This document shows, piece after piece, positions 55,755-64,000 of a DNA stretch of 64,000 nt. The stretch spans positions 434,001-498,000 of the forward strand of contig NZ_QURB01000001.1 of the NCBI RefSeq assembly GCF_003402975.1. Reading direction: 5' to 3'. This DNA is from Brumimicrobium aurantiacum. GTDB lineage: Bacteria > Bacteroidota > Bacteroidia > Flavobacteriales_D > Crocinitomicaceae. The notes under the pieces are model-generated. The model made no database searches, was not told the origin of the DNA, and saw nothing but the letters and a program-made list of their open reading frames with translations. The position numbers and the translations under genes were made by a program. Positions within the stretch are counted from its first letter, which is position 1. Every line of letters starts with the position of its first letter.

Positions 55755-56681
55755 TTATTCAAACAATGGACAAGCAGTATTTGATCTTTTTGCACGTCTA
55801 CATCCATTAAACTGCAAAGATATTTCATGTGTATGAAAATTTCCTCCACGAATATTTGAAGTAATGTAATCGAAACTGTAGCCAATGGAGAATTTTTTAA
55901 TACTCACTTTCATAAATCCTATGATTGCATCAACATTTCTATACCCTACTCCAATCATAAAATTATTCTGAAAATCAAGCATCAAATTTAAATCAAAATT
56001 AATCGGACCCGCAGGTGGAATGCGTACCAACATCCCTGGCAATAATGAATTATCATTTTCAAAAGTAAATTTTGTTCCTGCTTGAATTTTTGTGTGAAGT
56101 CTATATCTTGAATCATCTCCAATATCACTCCATTCGTTCATTCCCAATTGATCAATTGCAGCACCAACATAAAACACTTTTGTATTGTACCAAATTCCTG
56201 CACCAATTAATGGAAACAACATTTGATTTACAGATTGTGCTACAGCAGGATCTGCTTCAATCGTGCTAACCTCTGTATGATCAAAGGCCAATTGTTGAAC
56301 TCCTCCGGAAACTCCAAAACTTAAACGTCGACCATCTTTTATAGGAAAATGCAAAGCATAAGCCATGCTCAATGCAAAATTATTAAATGGACCGTAAACA
56401 TCTCGTTCCACTTTCCCTCCAAGTCCATGAAAAGAGGCATTGTAGCGTTTTTTCTTCTTTTTTAAAGGGGCATTAATTGTGAAAATCCCACTTTGTGGCG
56501 CGCCTTCAAATCCTGCCCACTGCACCCTTGCAGCTGTTCTCACATCCAAACAACGTTTTACTCCTGCCAAGGCCGGATTTATAGCAAATTGATTAAAAGA
56601 CCACTGAGAATATTGGGCAATTTGCTGACTACAAACTGAGAAGGAGATAGTCAAAATTAGAAATGTGATTAATCCTCTCAT
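55755..56681 (-). CDS. PorP/SprF family outer-membrane protein (T9SS-associated)
   Basis: A 308-residue protein with signal peptide and the family start QIAQYSQWSFNQFAINPALAGVKRCLD, followed by beta strands and a GVGYRNVDAIIGFMKVSI region. PorP/SprF proteins form outer-membrane platforms for CHU_C-type T9SS cargo and for gliding. The overlapping gene encodes such cargo (4 bp overlap), a classical pairing. Confidence 0.92.
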   Translation of the reverse strand: MRGLITFLILTISFSVCSQQIAQYSQWSFNQFAINPALAGVKRCLDVRTAARVQWAGFEGAPQSGIFTINAPLKKKKKRYNASFHGLGGKVERDVYGPFNNFALSMAYALHFPIKDGRRLSFGVSGGVQQLAFDHTEVSTIEADPAVAQSVNQMLFPLIGAGIWYNTKVFYVGAAIDQLGMNEWSDIGDDSRYRLHTKIQAGTKFTFENDNSLLPGMLVRIPPAGPINFDLNLMLDFQNNFMIGVGYRNVDAIIGFMKVSIKKFSIGYSFDYITSNIRGGNFHTHEISLQFNGCRRAKRSNTACPLFE

Positions 56682-57955
56682 CTAATTATTGTAACGGTTC
56701 CTTTAAATGGTTCATCATAATTTGCATCTCGTAAATTCACAACATAATAATAACTCCCTGAAGCCAATGGTTTTCCTGATTCGGAGTTTCCTTTCCATCT
56801 TTTTTCAATTGGATAACCTGTCGTTTGAAACACAACTTGTCCCCATCGATTATAGACTTGGATAAAACAATCAGGGAAATTTTCTATTCCTAGAATTTCC
56901 CAATCATCATTAATTCCATCTCCATTAGGCGAAAAAGTATTGGGAATTTCCAATGTATTCTCAACAAAGACGGTCATCTCATCTGAAATATAACAATGCC
57001 CATTATACCCAGTAAGATAATAGGTCGTTGTTTCATTTGGAAAAACAATTGGTTTTAAAAGATTAGCGTCATTAATATTGTATATCGGTGTCCAATAAAA
57101 TGTACTTTGACTCGTCTCTCCTTCAAGCATAACTTCTTCTCCTTGGGTAATGTATAAATCTGGACCAGCATCAACAACAAAATCATAGACGGTAAACGAA
57201 ATCGTATTACTCGAAACAGTATCTCTGCATTGCGTAAAACAAATCATTTCTGCAGAAACGACATCCCCATCATTCAAATCCTTTGTTTCAAAAACAGGAT
57301 CAATGGTTGTTCCAACTTCAACACCATTAACAAACCAATTAAATGCAATCGGATTACCACAGTCAACAGTTGAAGCATTAAAAACAACATTTTCATCTTT
57401 ACACACCACACTATCATTGGTTGAGATAGTAATTTGTGGATTTCTTTCGACACCTAATCCAGTCATTGAAACATCAAAAGTTGCTTCAGCATTTTCTGTT
57501 GTTCCTGCCACTCCATTAACAACCACGTAATACGTTGTGCTTGGAGCTAATCCAGGTGCGTTTAAAGTAAAGTTGGTTGTAGCTGCTGCCTCACAATTTG
57601 AAACTTCAGTATATGACGAGGGTATACATGGAAGATCTGCCTTTACGATTACCGCTTGTAGTTCTATTCCTTGTCCAGGATTATTCTCAAAATTGATATT
57701 ATTGAAGTTTACATTGACATCACCACCTGTGCTATTGGTGGTAAAAGTCATCCAAATAGAATTTTCTCCGCTAAAGCAGAAATTAAAGTCATCCTCACAA
57801 TTTGCACATACTGTTGCGTTGGCTCCGATATTATTTAATGTAAATGTGGTATTCGGACACAATTCGAAAGCATTTGTACATTCATTATAATCCTCTTGTG
57901 CAAGAAGAAATAAAGGGCCAAAGAGCGCTAAAAGAAGTACAAAGTTTCTCATCAT
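56678..57955 (-). CDS. CHU_C-type (T9SS type B) cargo protein, gliding motility-associated
   Basis: A 425-residue exported protein: signal peptide, a cysteine-containing N-terminal domain (NECTNAFELCPN, about 23-180), an Ig/PKD-like middle and the C-terminal CHU_C domain with NTFSPNGDGINDDWEI, QVYNRWGQVVFQT and LASGSYYYVVNL. Type B cargo is exported by T9SS and held by SprF/PorP. The partner gene follows with 4 bp overlap. Confidence 0.9.
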   Translation of the reverse strand: MMRNFVLLLALFGPLFLLAQEDYNECTNAFELCPNTTFTLNNIGANATVCANCEDDFNFCFSGENSIWMTFTTNSTGGDVNVNFNNINFENNPGQGIELQAVIVKADLPCIPSSYTEVSNCEAAATTNFTLNAPGLAPSTTYYVVVNGVAGTTENAEATFDVSMTGLGVERNPQITISTNDSVVCKDENVVFNASTVDCGNPIAFNWFVNGVEVGTTIDPVFETKDLNDGDVVSAEMICFTQCRDTVSSNTISFTVYDFVVDAGPDLYITQGEEVMLEGETSQSTFYWTPIYNINDANLLKPIVFPNETTTYYLTGYNGHCYISDEMTVFVENTLEIPNTFSPNGDGINDDWEILGIENFPDCFIQVYNRWGQVVFQTTGYPIEKRWKGNSESGKPLASGSYYYVVNLRDANYDEPFKGTVTIIR

Positions 57956-58147
57956 AATTACAAAACTATATATAATTCACCTGTTTACAATTGATGAAAC
58001 GAATATATTCTTGATTTATGGTATAGTTCGAGGCATTATTTTGAATTAAGGAAAAACTTTAGGTTCCCAGCGAACACAAACGGATCCGACAGCTGTAGGG
58101 TTCGCGCATGAGTTGGGGAATACTGAGGATGATGGAGTAAGATAAAT

Positions 58148-58498
58148 TTACGCTAGCAATGATTCTGCTGGAATTCCGAATTCTTTATGAAGCTTTTTAA
58201 TCATGGTAAGTGATAAACTTCTTTGTCTGTTAAGAATTTCTGACACTCTACCACGCGTACCAAAATACTTTGTCATATCAATTCGTTTCAGTCCCATTTG
58301 TTCCATTCTAAATTTAATAGCTTCTATTGGATCTGGCGTGTCAATCTTGTAATGTTGCTCTTCATACAACTCAATCAAAGTTATTAACAATTCAGCTTCA
58401 TCAAACTCCTTTGTATTGGGTTTTGCATCAAATATCAACTCCATACGCGCTAAAGCCTTATTGTAATCTGTTTCTGTTTTTATTAATTTCACTTCCAT
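58148..58498 (-). CDS. higA: HigA-type antitoxin (HTH)
   Basis: A 116-residue protein with an acidic N-terminal region (PNTKEFDEAELLITLIELYE) and a C-terminal XRE-like HTH (DPIEAIKFRMEQMGLKRIDM then GRVSEILNRQRSLS). This is the HigA layout; it binds the toxin and represses the operon. It follows the toxin gene by 23 bp on the minus strand, the order of higBA. Confidence 0.9.
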   Translation of the reverse strand: MEVKLIKTETDYNKALARMELIFDAKPNTKEFDEAELLITLIELYEEQHYKIDTPDPIEAIKFRMEQMGLKRIDMTKYFGTRGRVSEILNRQRSLSLTMIKKLHKEFGIPAESLLA

Positions 58499-58521
58499 AA
58501 TTCAATATTCCAAACTCATTA

Positions 58522-58824
58522 TTAAATTGTTGCTGCATCAATTTTATCATACTCTTTGTGTGTTCCCACAAAACGTATAAACATCCATTGAGCCTCGTAA
58601 TTGATTTTAACAATCAATCTATATTTATTACCACATATATTAAACACTACTCTATTATCTCCAACTATACTTGCATTACCGTATTGTTGTTTCACCTCGT
58701 TTGGGTTTTGCCATTCTGCATGTTTTGCCTCATGATACCAAGCCTTCAGTTGTTCTTTCGAATCTTCTCTTCCTGACTTTTCCCAATGTTCTCTTAAGGT
58801 TCTTAGTGCTATTATATTACTCAT
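58522..58824 (-). CDS. higB: HigB-type toxin (mRNA interferase)
   Basis: A 100-residue RelE-superfamily protein: SNIIALRTLREHWEK, NVV-FNICGNKYRLIVKINYEAQWMFIRFVGTHKEYDKI with the family core strands and the late His-Lys-x-Tyr. It cleaves ribosome-bound mRNA unless bound by HigA. The ATG at 58824 is followed by the second M at residue 1 only, so the start is firm. Confidence 0.9.
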   Translation of the reverse strand: MSNIIALRTLREHWEKSGREDSKEQLKAWYHEAKHAEWQNPNEVKQQYGNASIVGDNRVVFNICGNKYRLIVKINYEAQWMFIRFVGTHKEYDKIDAATI

Positions 58825-59011
58825 CTCTTTTACAAAGGTACTATAATCCTCACAAATGATCCCTGTACGGGAACAAAAAAATCATCCAAACATCTTTTGA
58901 TGTAGGCGATATATTACCTCTCATTGTTCTTGTGGTTTTAAGTTATTAGGGTTCTCAGCCATTAATAGTTACCCCTTGGACAAACAACATTATTCTCATG
59001 GATTATAAGTT

Positions 59012-59743
59012 TTACGGTTTATCATTTACACTGTCTTTTGGGATATTTAAAAATTCAATTTTTGTATTTCCACTACGTTTAAATATCTCATCACCGCCAA
59101 AACCGAAACTATTCGTATAATCATTTTGTCCATAATGATTATACATACCTACATGTTGAAAAAACATTTTTAGATATCTCGATGGAATTTCTTCTTTAGA
59201 AATAAGTTTTCTAATCAAAGCAGGATGATTCATTTTTTTTGAAATTTTTAATTTATATAAAACATCATCCAATCGAAATAAATACTCAGCCTTTTTGAAA
59301 TTGTAATTTATCAAATAACATTTCTCTATTCTAAATAACTCTTCTAGTTCAGGTTCTGAATAATCAATGAAGTGTTTTACTTTATAAAAAGATTGATTTA
59401 CAATAATCGTATCAACTACATTCAAAAGCATCTCTTCTTCAACACTCTTCAACGAAATTCGAAACTTAATTCCTGTTACAGGGTAACTCGGGTAAGTACA
59501 TTCTAGACAATAATCTTGATCATATCTGGTAAATCCTTCACTAATGAAATAATTTTGATCTGTTAAGGTGTTTTTTCCTTGTGAATATTGAAAAAAAGCT
59601 TCTGATAATTGATTATCAAATTTCATTTCATCATACTCTGGAACCTATTTATAATATGAATGCCATTTATCACCAATCATACAACTTGAAAAAATCAACC
59701 CTAGAGCGAAAATAACAAGTAACTTCAAATTAACAATTCTCAT
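59012..59743 (-). pseudogene. lipoprotein gene split by an in-frame amber codon
   Basis: The ATG at 59743 starts MRIVNLKLLVIFALG, then LIFSSC, a lipobox; codon 33 is TAG (59647-59645). The same frame continues VPEYDE and joins the open frame that starts at M 59626 and reads MKFDNQLSEAFFQYSQ through residue 204 to the stop at 59012. Without the TAG the product would be about 242 residues and a normal outer- or inner-membrane lipoprotein. The downstream part alone has no signal sequence. The rest has no known domain. Either the gene is dead, or read-through occurs, or the base is a sequencing error. Confidence 0.7.
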
Positions 59744-60080
59744 AAGTATCTTGGATTTCTCGATTTAGTTTTGTTTTCTGTATCTTTTTTTTCTTCCCCT
59801 GGAACTACCACATATCCCGAGAACAGTCGGATCCGTTCACGTGATCATCTGAATTCTAGCTTTTGCCATGCTTAAAAATACAAATATCCTCAAATCCCTA
59901 GCTCCAATATTCCATTTAAAACTCTTTTTCCTCTGCTGTAATCAACAACACAAATTTATGGATGATCTTTTGGTCTCGAAACGAATCTCAGACTTACAGG
60001 CTTATTATGAATATATCTTATTTTTGTAAAAAAATTAGTTTGGCACAAATTCTGTTTTGTCATTTTGAAATGAATAGCTT
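59744..60080. other. gene-free region ahead of the large repeat protein
   Basis: About 340 bp. It has a TATTTTTG box (60019-60026) like the Bacteroidota -7 consensus, and a 53-codon open frame (59868-60029) that I do not trust. The arm GTCGGATCCGTT (59826-59837) pairs with a matching arm at 58079-58090. Confidence 0.4.
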
Positions 60081-63000
60081 ATGAAAAAGATTTTACTCAC
60101 CTCAGTACTTTTGCTCCTTATCGTTTTCCAAGGAAAAACACAACGTTTCGATTATGAAAACACTTCAAAAATGTTTTTGGGGTTAAATATTGGAAGCGTT
60201 TGGCACACTTCTGACGTTCAGAACGTAAAAAACCGTTTTCCACTTGGAGCTGGTTTTGTGATCGGAGGTTCTATCAATCAAAACTATGGAAACGCTGTTT
60301 CTTTCGACCTTCGTTTTAGGTATTTAGGTGGTGTTTGGTATGGACAAGATACCGATACTACTGGAGCTATTTCCAACAACTATGCGGTTAACCAATATTA
60401 TGACACTTTGGGTTATACCGTTCAAAATTTCAGAAACGCGCAACACCGATTTGCATTAGAACTTTCAATGCACGCCAATCGATTCAAAGAAAGAACAGGA
60501 ATTGATCCTTATATTTTTGGTGGAATTGGTTTTACTGCGTCTTCTCTTCGAGGTGATTTATTGGACGATGTGCCAGGAACAAGTCAAGGCGATATTTATG
60601 CCTATGATCAAACGCCAAATGGGAGTTTAATTGAAAAAGAATATGAAACCCCACTAGACCTTAATCAGAATGGAGATCCGTATCCAAGTAATGAGTTTGA
60701 TGTAAAAGTTCTCCCTAGCTTGGGTGTCGGTTTAGGATATTATTTCAATAGCCGATTCTCAATGGGAATTGAACACAAAACTACATTTTTTATGGATGAC
60801 TATTTTGATGGTACAACCTTCGATCAAGATGGTGCAACAAGTAGTTTTCTTGACAATGACATGTATCATTACACTAGTATTTACTTCAAATGGTATTTAA
60901 AAGGGAAATCAAGTAATGACAAATGGGAAGAACCAGTTGAAGATGATCCATATACTCCAGCGCCTGTAAACAAAGATCAACCAATCGTTGATTTTACAAA
61001 TCCTTCTAATTCTCCACATAGAACAAATTCTAGACTTTTTAACTTAAGAGCAAATGTTTACAATGTTGCAAGTGCTAGTGACATTACTTTCACAAACAAT
61101 CAGCAAACAAACACAAACTTTGTATTCAATCCATCAACGAATCAATTTGAAGCAACCGTTCAATTGGTTCCCGGAACGAACACATTCTTCCTTAAGGGAA
61201 CAAATCAGTTTGGAAAAGATAGAGATGTTGTGGAAATCTATTACGTTGAAGAAATTGAACGTGGAAATCCGCCAATCGTGAACATCACAAACCCAACAGC
61301 ATTGCCCTACAGAACTAGTTCATCAACACACACTGTTGTTGCAACAATTCAAAATGTTCAATCAAGTGGCTGGTTAGAAGTTTGGTTTAATGACATGGTT
61401 GTAAGCAATTATAATTTCTCTAGCTATGGAACAAACAATTTTTCAATTCCATTAAACCTTATTGAAGGAACCAACAAATTAAAAATAGAAGGAAGAAATG
61501 AATTTGGTCAAGATATGGATGAAGCCATCATCATCTACAAGCCAATTGTAAATACAGATGACAGAGAGCCACCTGTTGTAAATATTTTAACACCAAGTTC
61601 AAATCCTCATATAACAGCGCAGTTAAATGAGAATATTGTTGCAAAGGTTGAAAATGTTGACTTAAAACAGAACATCGAGGTTCGCGTAAATGGTAATATT
61701 TATTCAAATTTCACTTTCAATGCCGCGACAGGAAGAGTACAATTCTCTACTGGAATTAATGCAGGAACAAACACGGTAAAAATTAGTGCGACAAATGCTG
61801 TCGGAAGTGATTTCGATGAAACACAAATCATTTATCGTCGTCCTACGCCTGTTACGCCTCCAAATGTAAATATTCTTACTCCAAATGTGAGTCCTTACAC
61901 GGTAACTCAGCAAACGCAAGGAGTTATTGCTGAAGTTGAAAACATTACTTCTACTTCTCAAATTGAAGTACGCATCAATGGCGTACAAACAAGTAACTAC
62001 TCGTTTAACAACACTACAAAGCGAATTCAGTTTACTGCACCTTTAAATGCTGGAGTAAACACGGTGAATATAACAGTAATCAACAATGACGGAAGTGACT
62101 TTGATGAAACACAAATCATCTACAGAGAACCTATTCCTGTTACGCCTCCAACTGTAAATATTCTTACTCCAAACGTGAGTCCTTACACGGTAACTCAACA
62201 AACGCAAGGAGTTATTGCTGAAGTTGAAAACATTACTTCTACTTCTCAAATTGAAGTACGCATCAATGGCGTACAAACAAGTAACTACTCGTTTAACAAC
62301 ACTACAAAGCGAATTCAATTTACTGCACCTTTAAATACTGGTGTAAACACGGTGAATATAACAGTAACCAACAATGACGGAAGTGACTTTGATGAAACGC
62401 AAATCATCTACAAAGAGCCTGTTCCTGTTACGCCTCCAACTGTAAATATTCTTACTCCAAACGTGAGTCCTTACACGGTAACTCAGCAAACGCAAGGAGT
62501 TATTGCTGAAGTTGAAAACATTACTTCTACTTCTCAAATTGAAGTACGTATCAATGGTGCACAAACAAGTAACTACTCGTTTAACAACACTACGAAGCGT
62601 ATTCAATTTACTGCACCTTTAAATGCTGGAGTAAACACGGTGAATATAACGGTAACCAACAATGACGGAAGCGATTTTGATGAAACGCAAATCATCTACA
62701 AAGAGCCTGTCCCTGTTACGCCACCAACTGTAAACATTATCTCACCTAACGTGAGTCCGTATACAGCTACGCAACAAACACAAACAATAATCGCTGAAGT
62801 AGAGCACATTTCTTCTTCAACGCAAATTGAAGTACTTTTTAATGGGGTACAAACAAACAACTTTACATTTAATAGTAGTACACAACAAGTACAATTAGTT
62901 GCATCATTGAATTTGGGATCAAACACTGTAAAAATCACCGCTACAAACAACGATGGAAGTGATTTTGATGAAGCACAATTAATTTTGAATACAAATCCAG

Positions 63001-64000
63001 ACATAGGTTTACCTCCAGTAGTTACATTTATTACACCAGATGTTAATCCATATGTAACCTTCCAATTTTCGGAATCAATTAAAGCACAAGTGGACCATGT
63101 TTCATCTGCACAAGAGATCGATGTAGAGATCAACGGTTCATCTACGAATAACTTCACTTTTAACAACACAACAAAAGAAGTACAGTTTTCCGCAAGCTTA
63201 AATACAGGAATGAATACTGTAAAAGTTACTGGGACGAATATGTATGGAGTTAATTTTGAAGAAGCAACGATTGTATATAAAGAGCAGAATGTACCTCAAC
63301 CTCCAACAATTCAATTTTTAGCACCTGTTCAAAATCAAGGGTCAGTTACACAAGAATCGTATAACATGATGGCCAAAGTATTCAATGTAACTCAAGGAAG
63401 TGATATTCAGGTATATTTCAATGGTAGTTTAGTGAGCGCTAACAACTACAATTTCAGTCCACAATCAAAACTGATTACATTTCCAAGTACTTTAATTATT
63501 GGTGTGAACACATTTAAGATTAAAGCTCAAAACAATGACGGTAATGCGGAAGAGACTGCTCAAATCACAAGAATTGGTGAAGGACCTGGGAAAGACGAAG
63601 GTGGAAACACTGGTATTAAACCAACGCCTTGTGAAAAGCCAAAAGCGAGCTTCACCTCACCAAGAACAACAACTTCTAATGTTGATGAGGAGTCTTATAA
63701 TGTTGTTGCATTTCTAAGTAACATTACTTCTAATAATCAAATAAAGGTTACACTAAATGGAAAAACAATTAAAGGTTTTACTTTCAATTCAAAAACAAAA
63801 CTATTCAAACACACCATTAAATTAACAGAAGGGAAAAACACTTACAAACTACATATAACAAATTCTTGCGGAACTATCGTGAAGACTTATCAGTTTAATT
63901 ACAAGCCGGAACCTGAATGTGGAGTAGTTGTTGAGATCATTAATAGTAGCTCTGAATTTTGTTTGACAACTTCAAACGGGACAGTTACCACTTTAGATCT
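60081..64000 (+). CDS. giant outer-membrane protein: beta-barrel plus Ig-like tandem repeats (3' partial)
   Basis: An open frame of at least 1306 codons running off the window; it is missing from simple ORF lists because no stop is seen. Residues 1-20 are a signal peptide (MKKILLTSVLLLLIVFQG). Residues about 25-275 look like an outer-membrane beta-barrel (FLGLNIGSVWHTSDV ... IYFKWYLKGKSS). Then follow at least nine Ig-like domains of about 96 residues, each beginning NVNILTPN-like and ending NNDGSDFDETQIIY-like. Three of them (codons at 61848-62711) are nearly identical in DNA. The layout fits a cell-surface or T9SS-related adhesin or gliding-type protein. The C-terminus is not in the window. 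Confidence 0.88.
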   Translation, partial: MKKILLTSVLLLLIVFQGKTQRFDYENTSKMFLGLNIGSVWHTSDVQNVKNRFPLGAGFVIGGSINQNYGNAVSFDLRFRYLGGVWYGQDTDTTGAISNNYAVNQYYDTLGYTVQNFRNAQHRFALELSMHANRFKERTGIDPYIFGGIGFTASSLRGDLLDDVPGTSQGDIYAYDQTPNGSLIEKEYETPLDLNQNGDPYPSNEFDVKVLPSLGVGLGYYFNSRFSMGIEHKTTFFMDDYFDGTTFDQDGATSSFLDNDMYHYTSIYFKWYLKGKSSNDKWEEPVEDDPYTPAPVNKDQPIVDFTNPSNSPHRTNSRLFNLRANVYNVASASDITFTNNQQTNTNFVFNPSTNQFEATVQLVPGTNTFFLKGTNQFGKDRDVVEIYYVEEIERGNPPIVNITNPTALPYRTSSSTHTVVATIQNVQSSGWLEVWFNDMVVSNYNFSSYGTNNFSIPLNLIEGTNKLKIEGRNEFGQDMDEAIIIYKPIVNTDDREPPVVNILTPSSNPHITAQLNENIVAKVENVDLKQNIEVRVNGNIYSNFTFNAATGRVQFSTGINAGTNTVKISATNAVGSDFDETQIIYRRPTPVTPPNVNILTPNVSPYTVTQQTQGVIAEVENITSTSQIEVRINGVQTSNYSFNNTTKRIQFTAPLNAGVNTVNITVINNDGSDFDETQIIYREPIPVTPPTVNILTPNVSPYTVTQQTQGVIAEVENITSTSQIEVRINGVQTSNYSFNNTTKRIQFTAPLNTGVNTVNITVTNNDGSDFDETQIIYKEPVPVTPPTVNILTPNVSPYTVTQQTQGVIAEVENITSTSQIEVRINGAQTSNYSFNNTTKRIQFTAPLNAGVNTVNITVTNNDGSDFDETQIIYKEPVPVTPPTVNIISPNVSPYTATQQTQTIIAEVEHISSSTQIEVLFNGVQTNNFTFNSSTQQVQLVASLNLGSNTVKITATNNDGSDFDEAQLILNTNPDIGLPPVVTFITPDVNPYVTFQFSESIKAQVDHVSSAQEIDVEINGSSTNNFTFNNTTKEVQFSASLNTGMNTVKVTGTNMYGVNFEEATIVYKEQNVPQPPTIQFLAPVQNQGSVTQESYNMMAKVFNVTQGSDIQVYFNGSLVSANNYNFSPQSKLITFPSTLIIGVNTFKIKAQNNDGNAEETAQITRIGEGPGKDEGGNTGIKPTPCEKPKASFTSPRTTTSNVDEESYNVVAFLSNITSNNQIKVTLNGKTIKGFTFNSKTKLFKHTIKLTEGKNTYKLHITNSCGTIVKTYQFNYKPEPECGVVVEIINSSSEFCLTTSNGTVTTLD
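61848..62711 (+). repeat. three near-identical 288-bp tandem repeats
   Basis: Units at 61848-62135, 62136-62423 and 62424-62711, each opening CCTGTTACGCCTCC. They differ at only a few bases, while the flanking units (before 61848 and after 62712) are diverged. Each encodes one 96-residue Ig-like domain. Confidence 0.92.

Noticed and set aside
59868-60029. 53-codon ORF starting MLKNTNILKSLAPIF
   Set aside because: Composition and hydrophobic pattern are not convincing and it overlaps the likely promoter of the large downstream gene.
61704-62606. Minus-strand ORFs inside the large repeat protein
   Set aside because: They are mirror frames of the 288-bp repeats and vanish outside them.

Overview
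The window looks like a chromosomal segment of a Bacteroidota bacterium, most likely order Flavobacteriales. The reasons are AT-rich DNA, type IX secretion (T9SS) sorting domains, a PorP/SprF plus CHU_C gene pair, a TAnnTTTG-type promoter, a class II ribonucleotide reductase and a typical Bacteroidota carotenoid operon. I see no rRNA, tRNA, CRISPR array or classical insertion sequence.

Layout. 1-5.9 kb: start of a protein that may be DUF349, a PfkB sugar kinase, an AsmA-like protein, and a nicotinamide riboside salvage pair (PnuC plus NadR-type kinase). 5.9-12.7 kb: a light-response block on the minus strand. A CarH/LitR-type B12-binding MerR regulator is followed by an operon of ECF sigma factor, crtI, crtB, idi, a PTPS-type pterin synthase, a flavin reductase-like protein and a photolyase. 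13-17.4 kb: an epimerase, a secreted pappalysin-type protease, a polysaccharide deacetylase and a formyltransferase. 17.5-33.1 kb: a surface glycan locus on the minus strand in two parts. One part resembles a three-component glycan decoration cassette (GT-C enzyme, WecE, acyltransferases, DPM-type GT2, WbqC, small EamA/SMR flippase). The other has three GT2 enzymes, a WecF-like GT56, a NeuD-like acetyltransferase, a VioA/FdtB-like transaminase and an MsbA/PglK-like ABC flippase. A decayed ABC export permease lies between them.

33.2-45 kb is the most unusual part. Three short GIY-YIG nuclease genes each have a structured palindromic repeat directly after the stop codon. Related repeat arms recur in long dispersed repeats at 37.3-38.6 kb, in 44-bp tandem arrays and in a gene-less copy at 44.7 kb. 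This resembles the REP/RAYT arrangement but with a GIY-YIG protein. Between the repeats lie a PKD/T9SS adhesin-like protein, an ankyrin protein and a DUF2271 plus PepSY-flavodoxin reductase pair.

45-58 kb is mostly housekeeping: lplA, bcp, a MerR regulator, an M23 peptidase, alaS, truA, ssb, B12-dependent nrdJ, and PorP/SprF with a CHU_C protein. 58-64 kb holds a HigBA module, a lipoprotein gene broken by an in-frame amber codon, and the start of a very large outer-membrane protein. That protein contains three nearly identical 96-residue repeats and runs off the end of the window. The CarH-like regulator and NrdJ both imply that the cell uses cobalamin.
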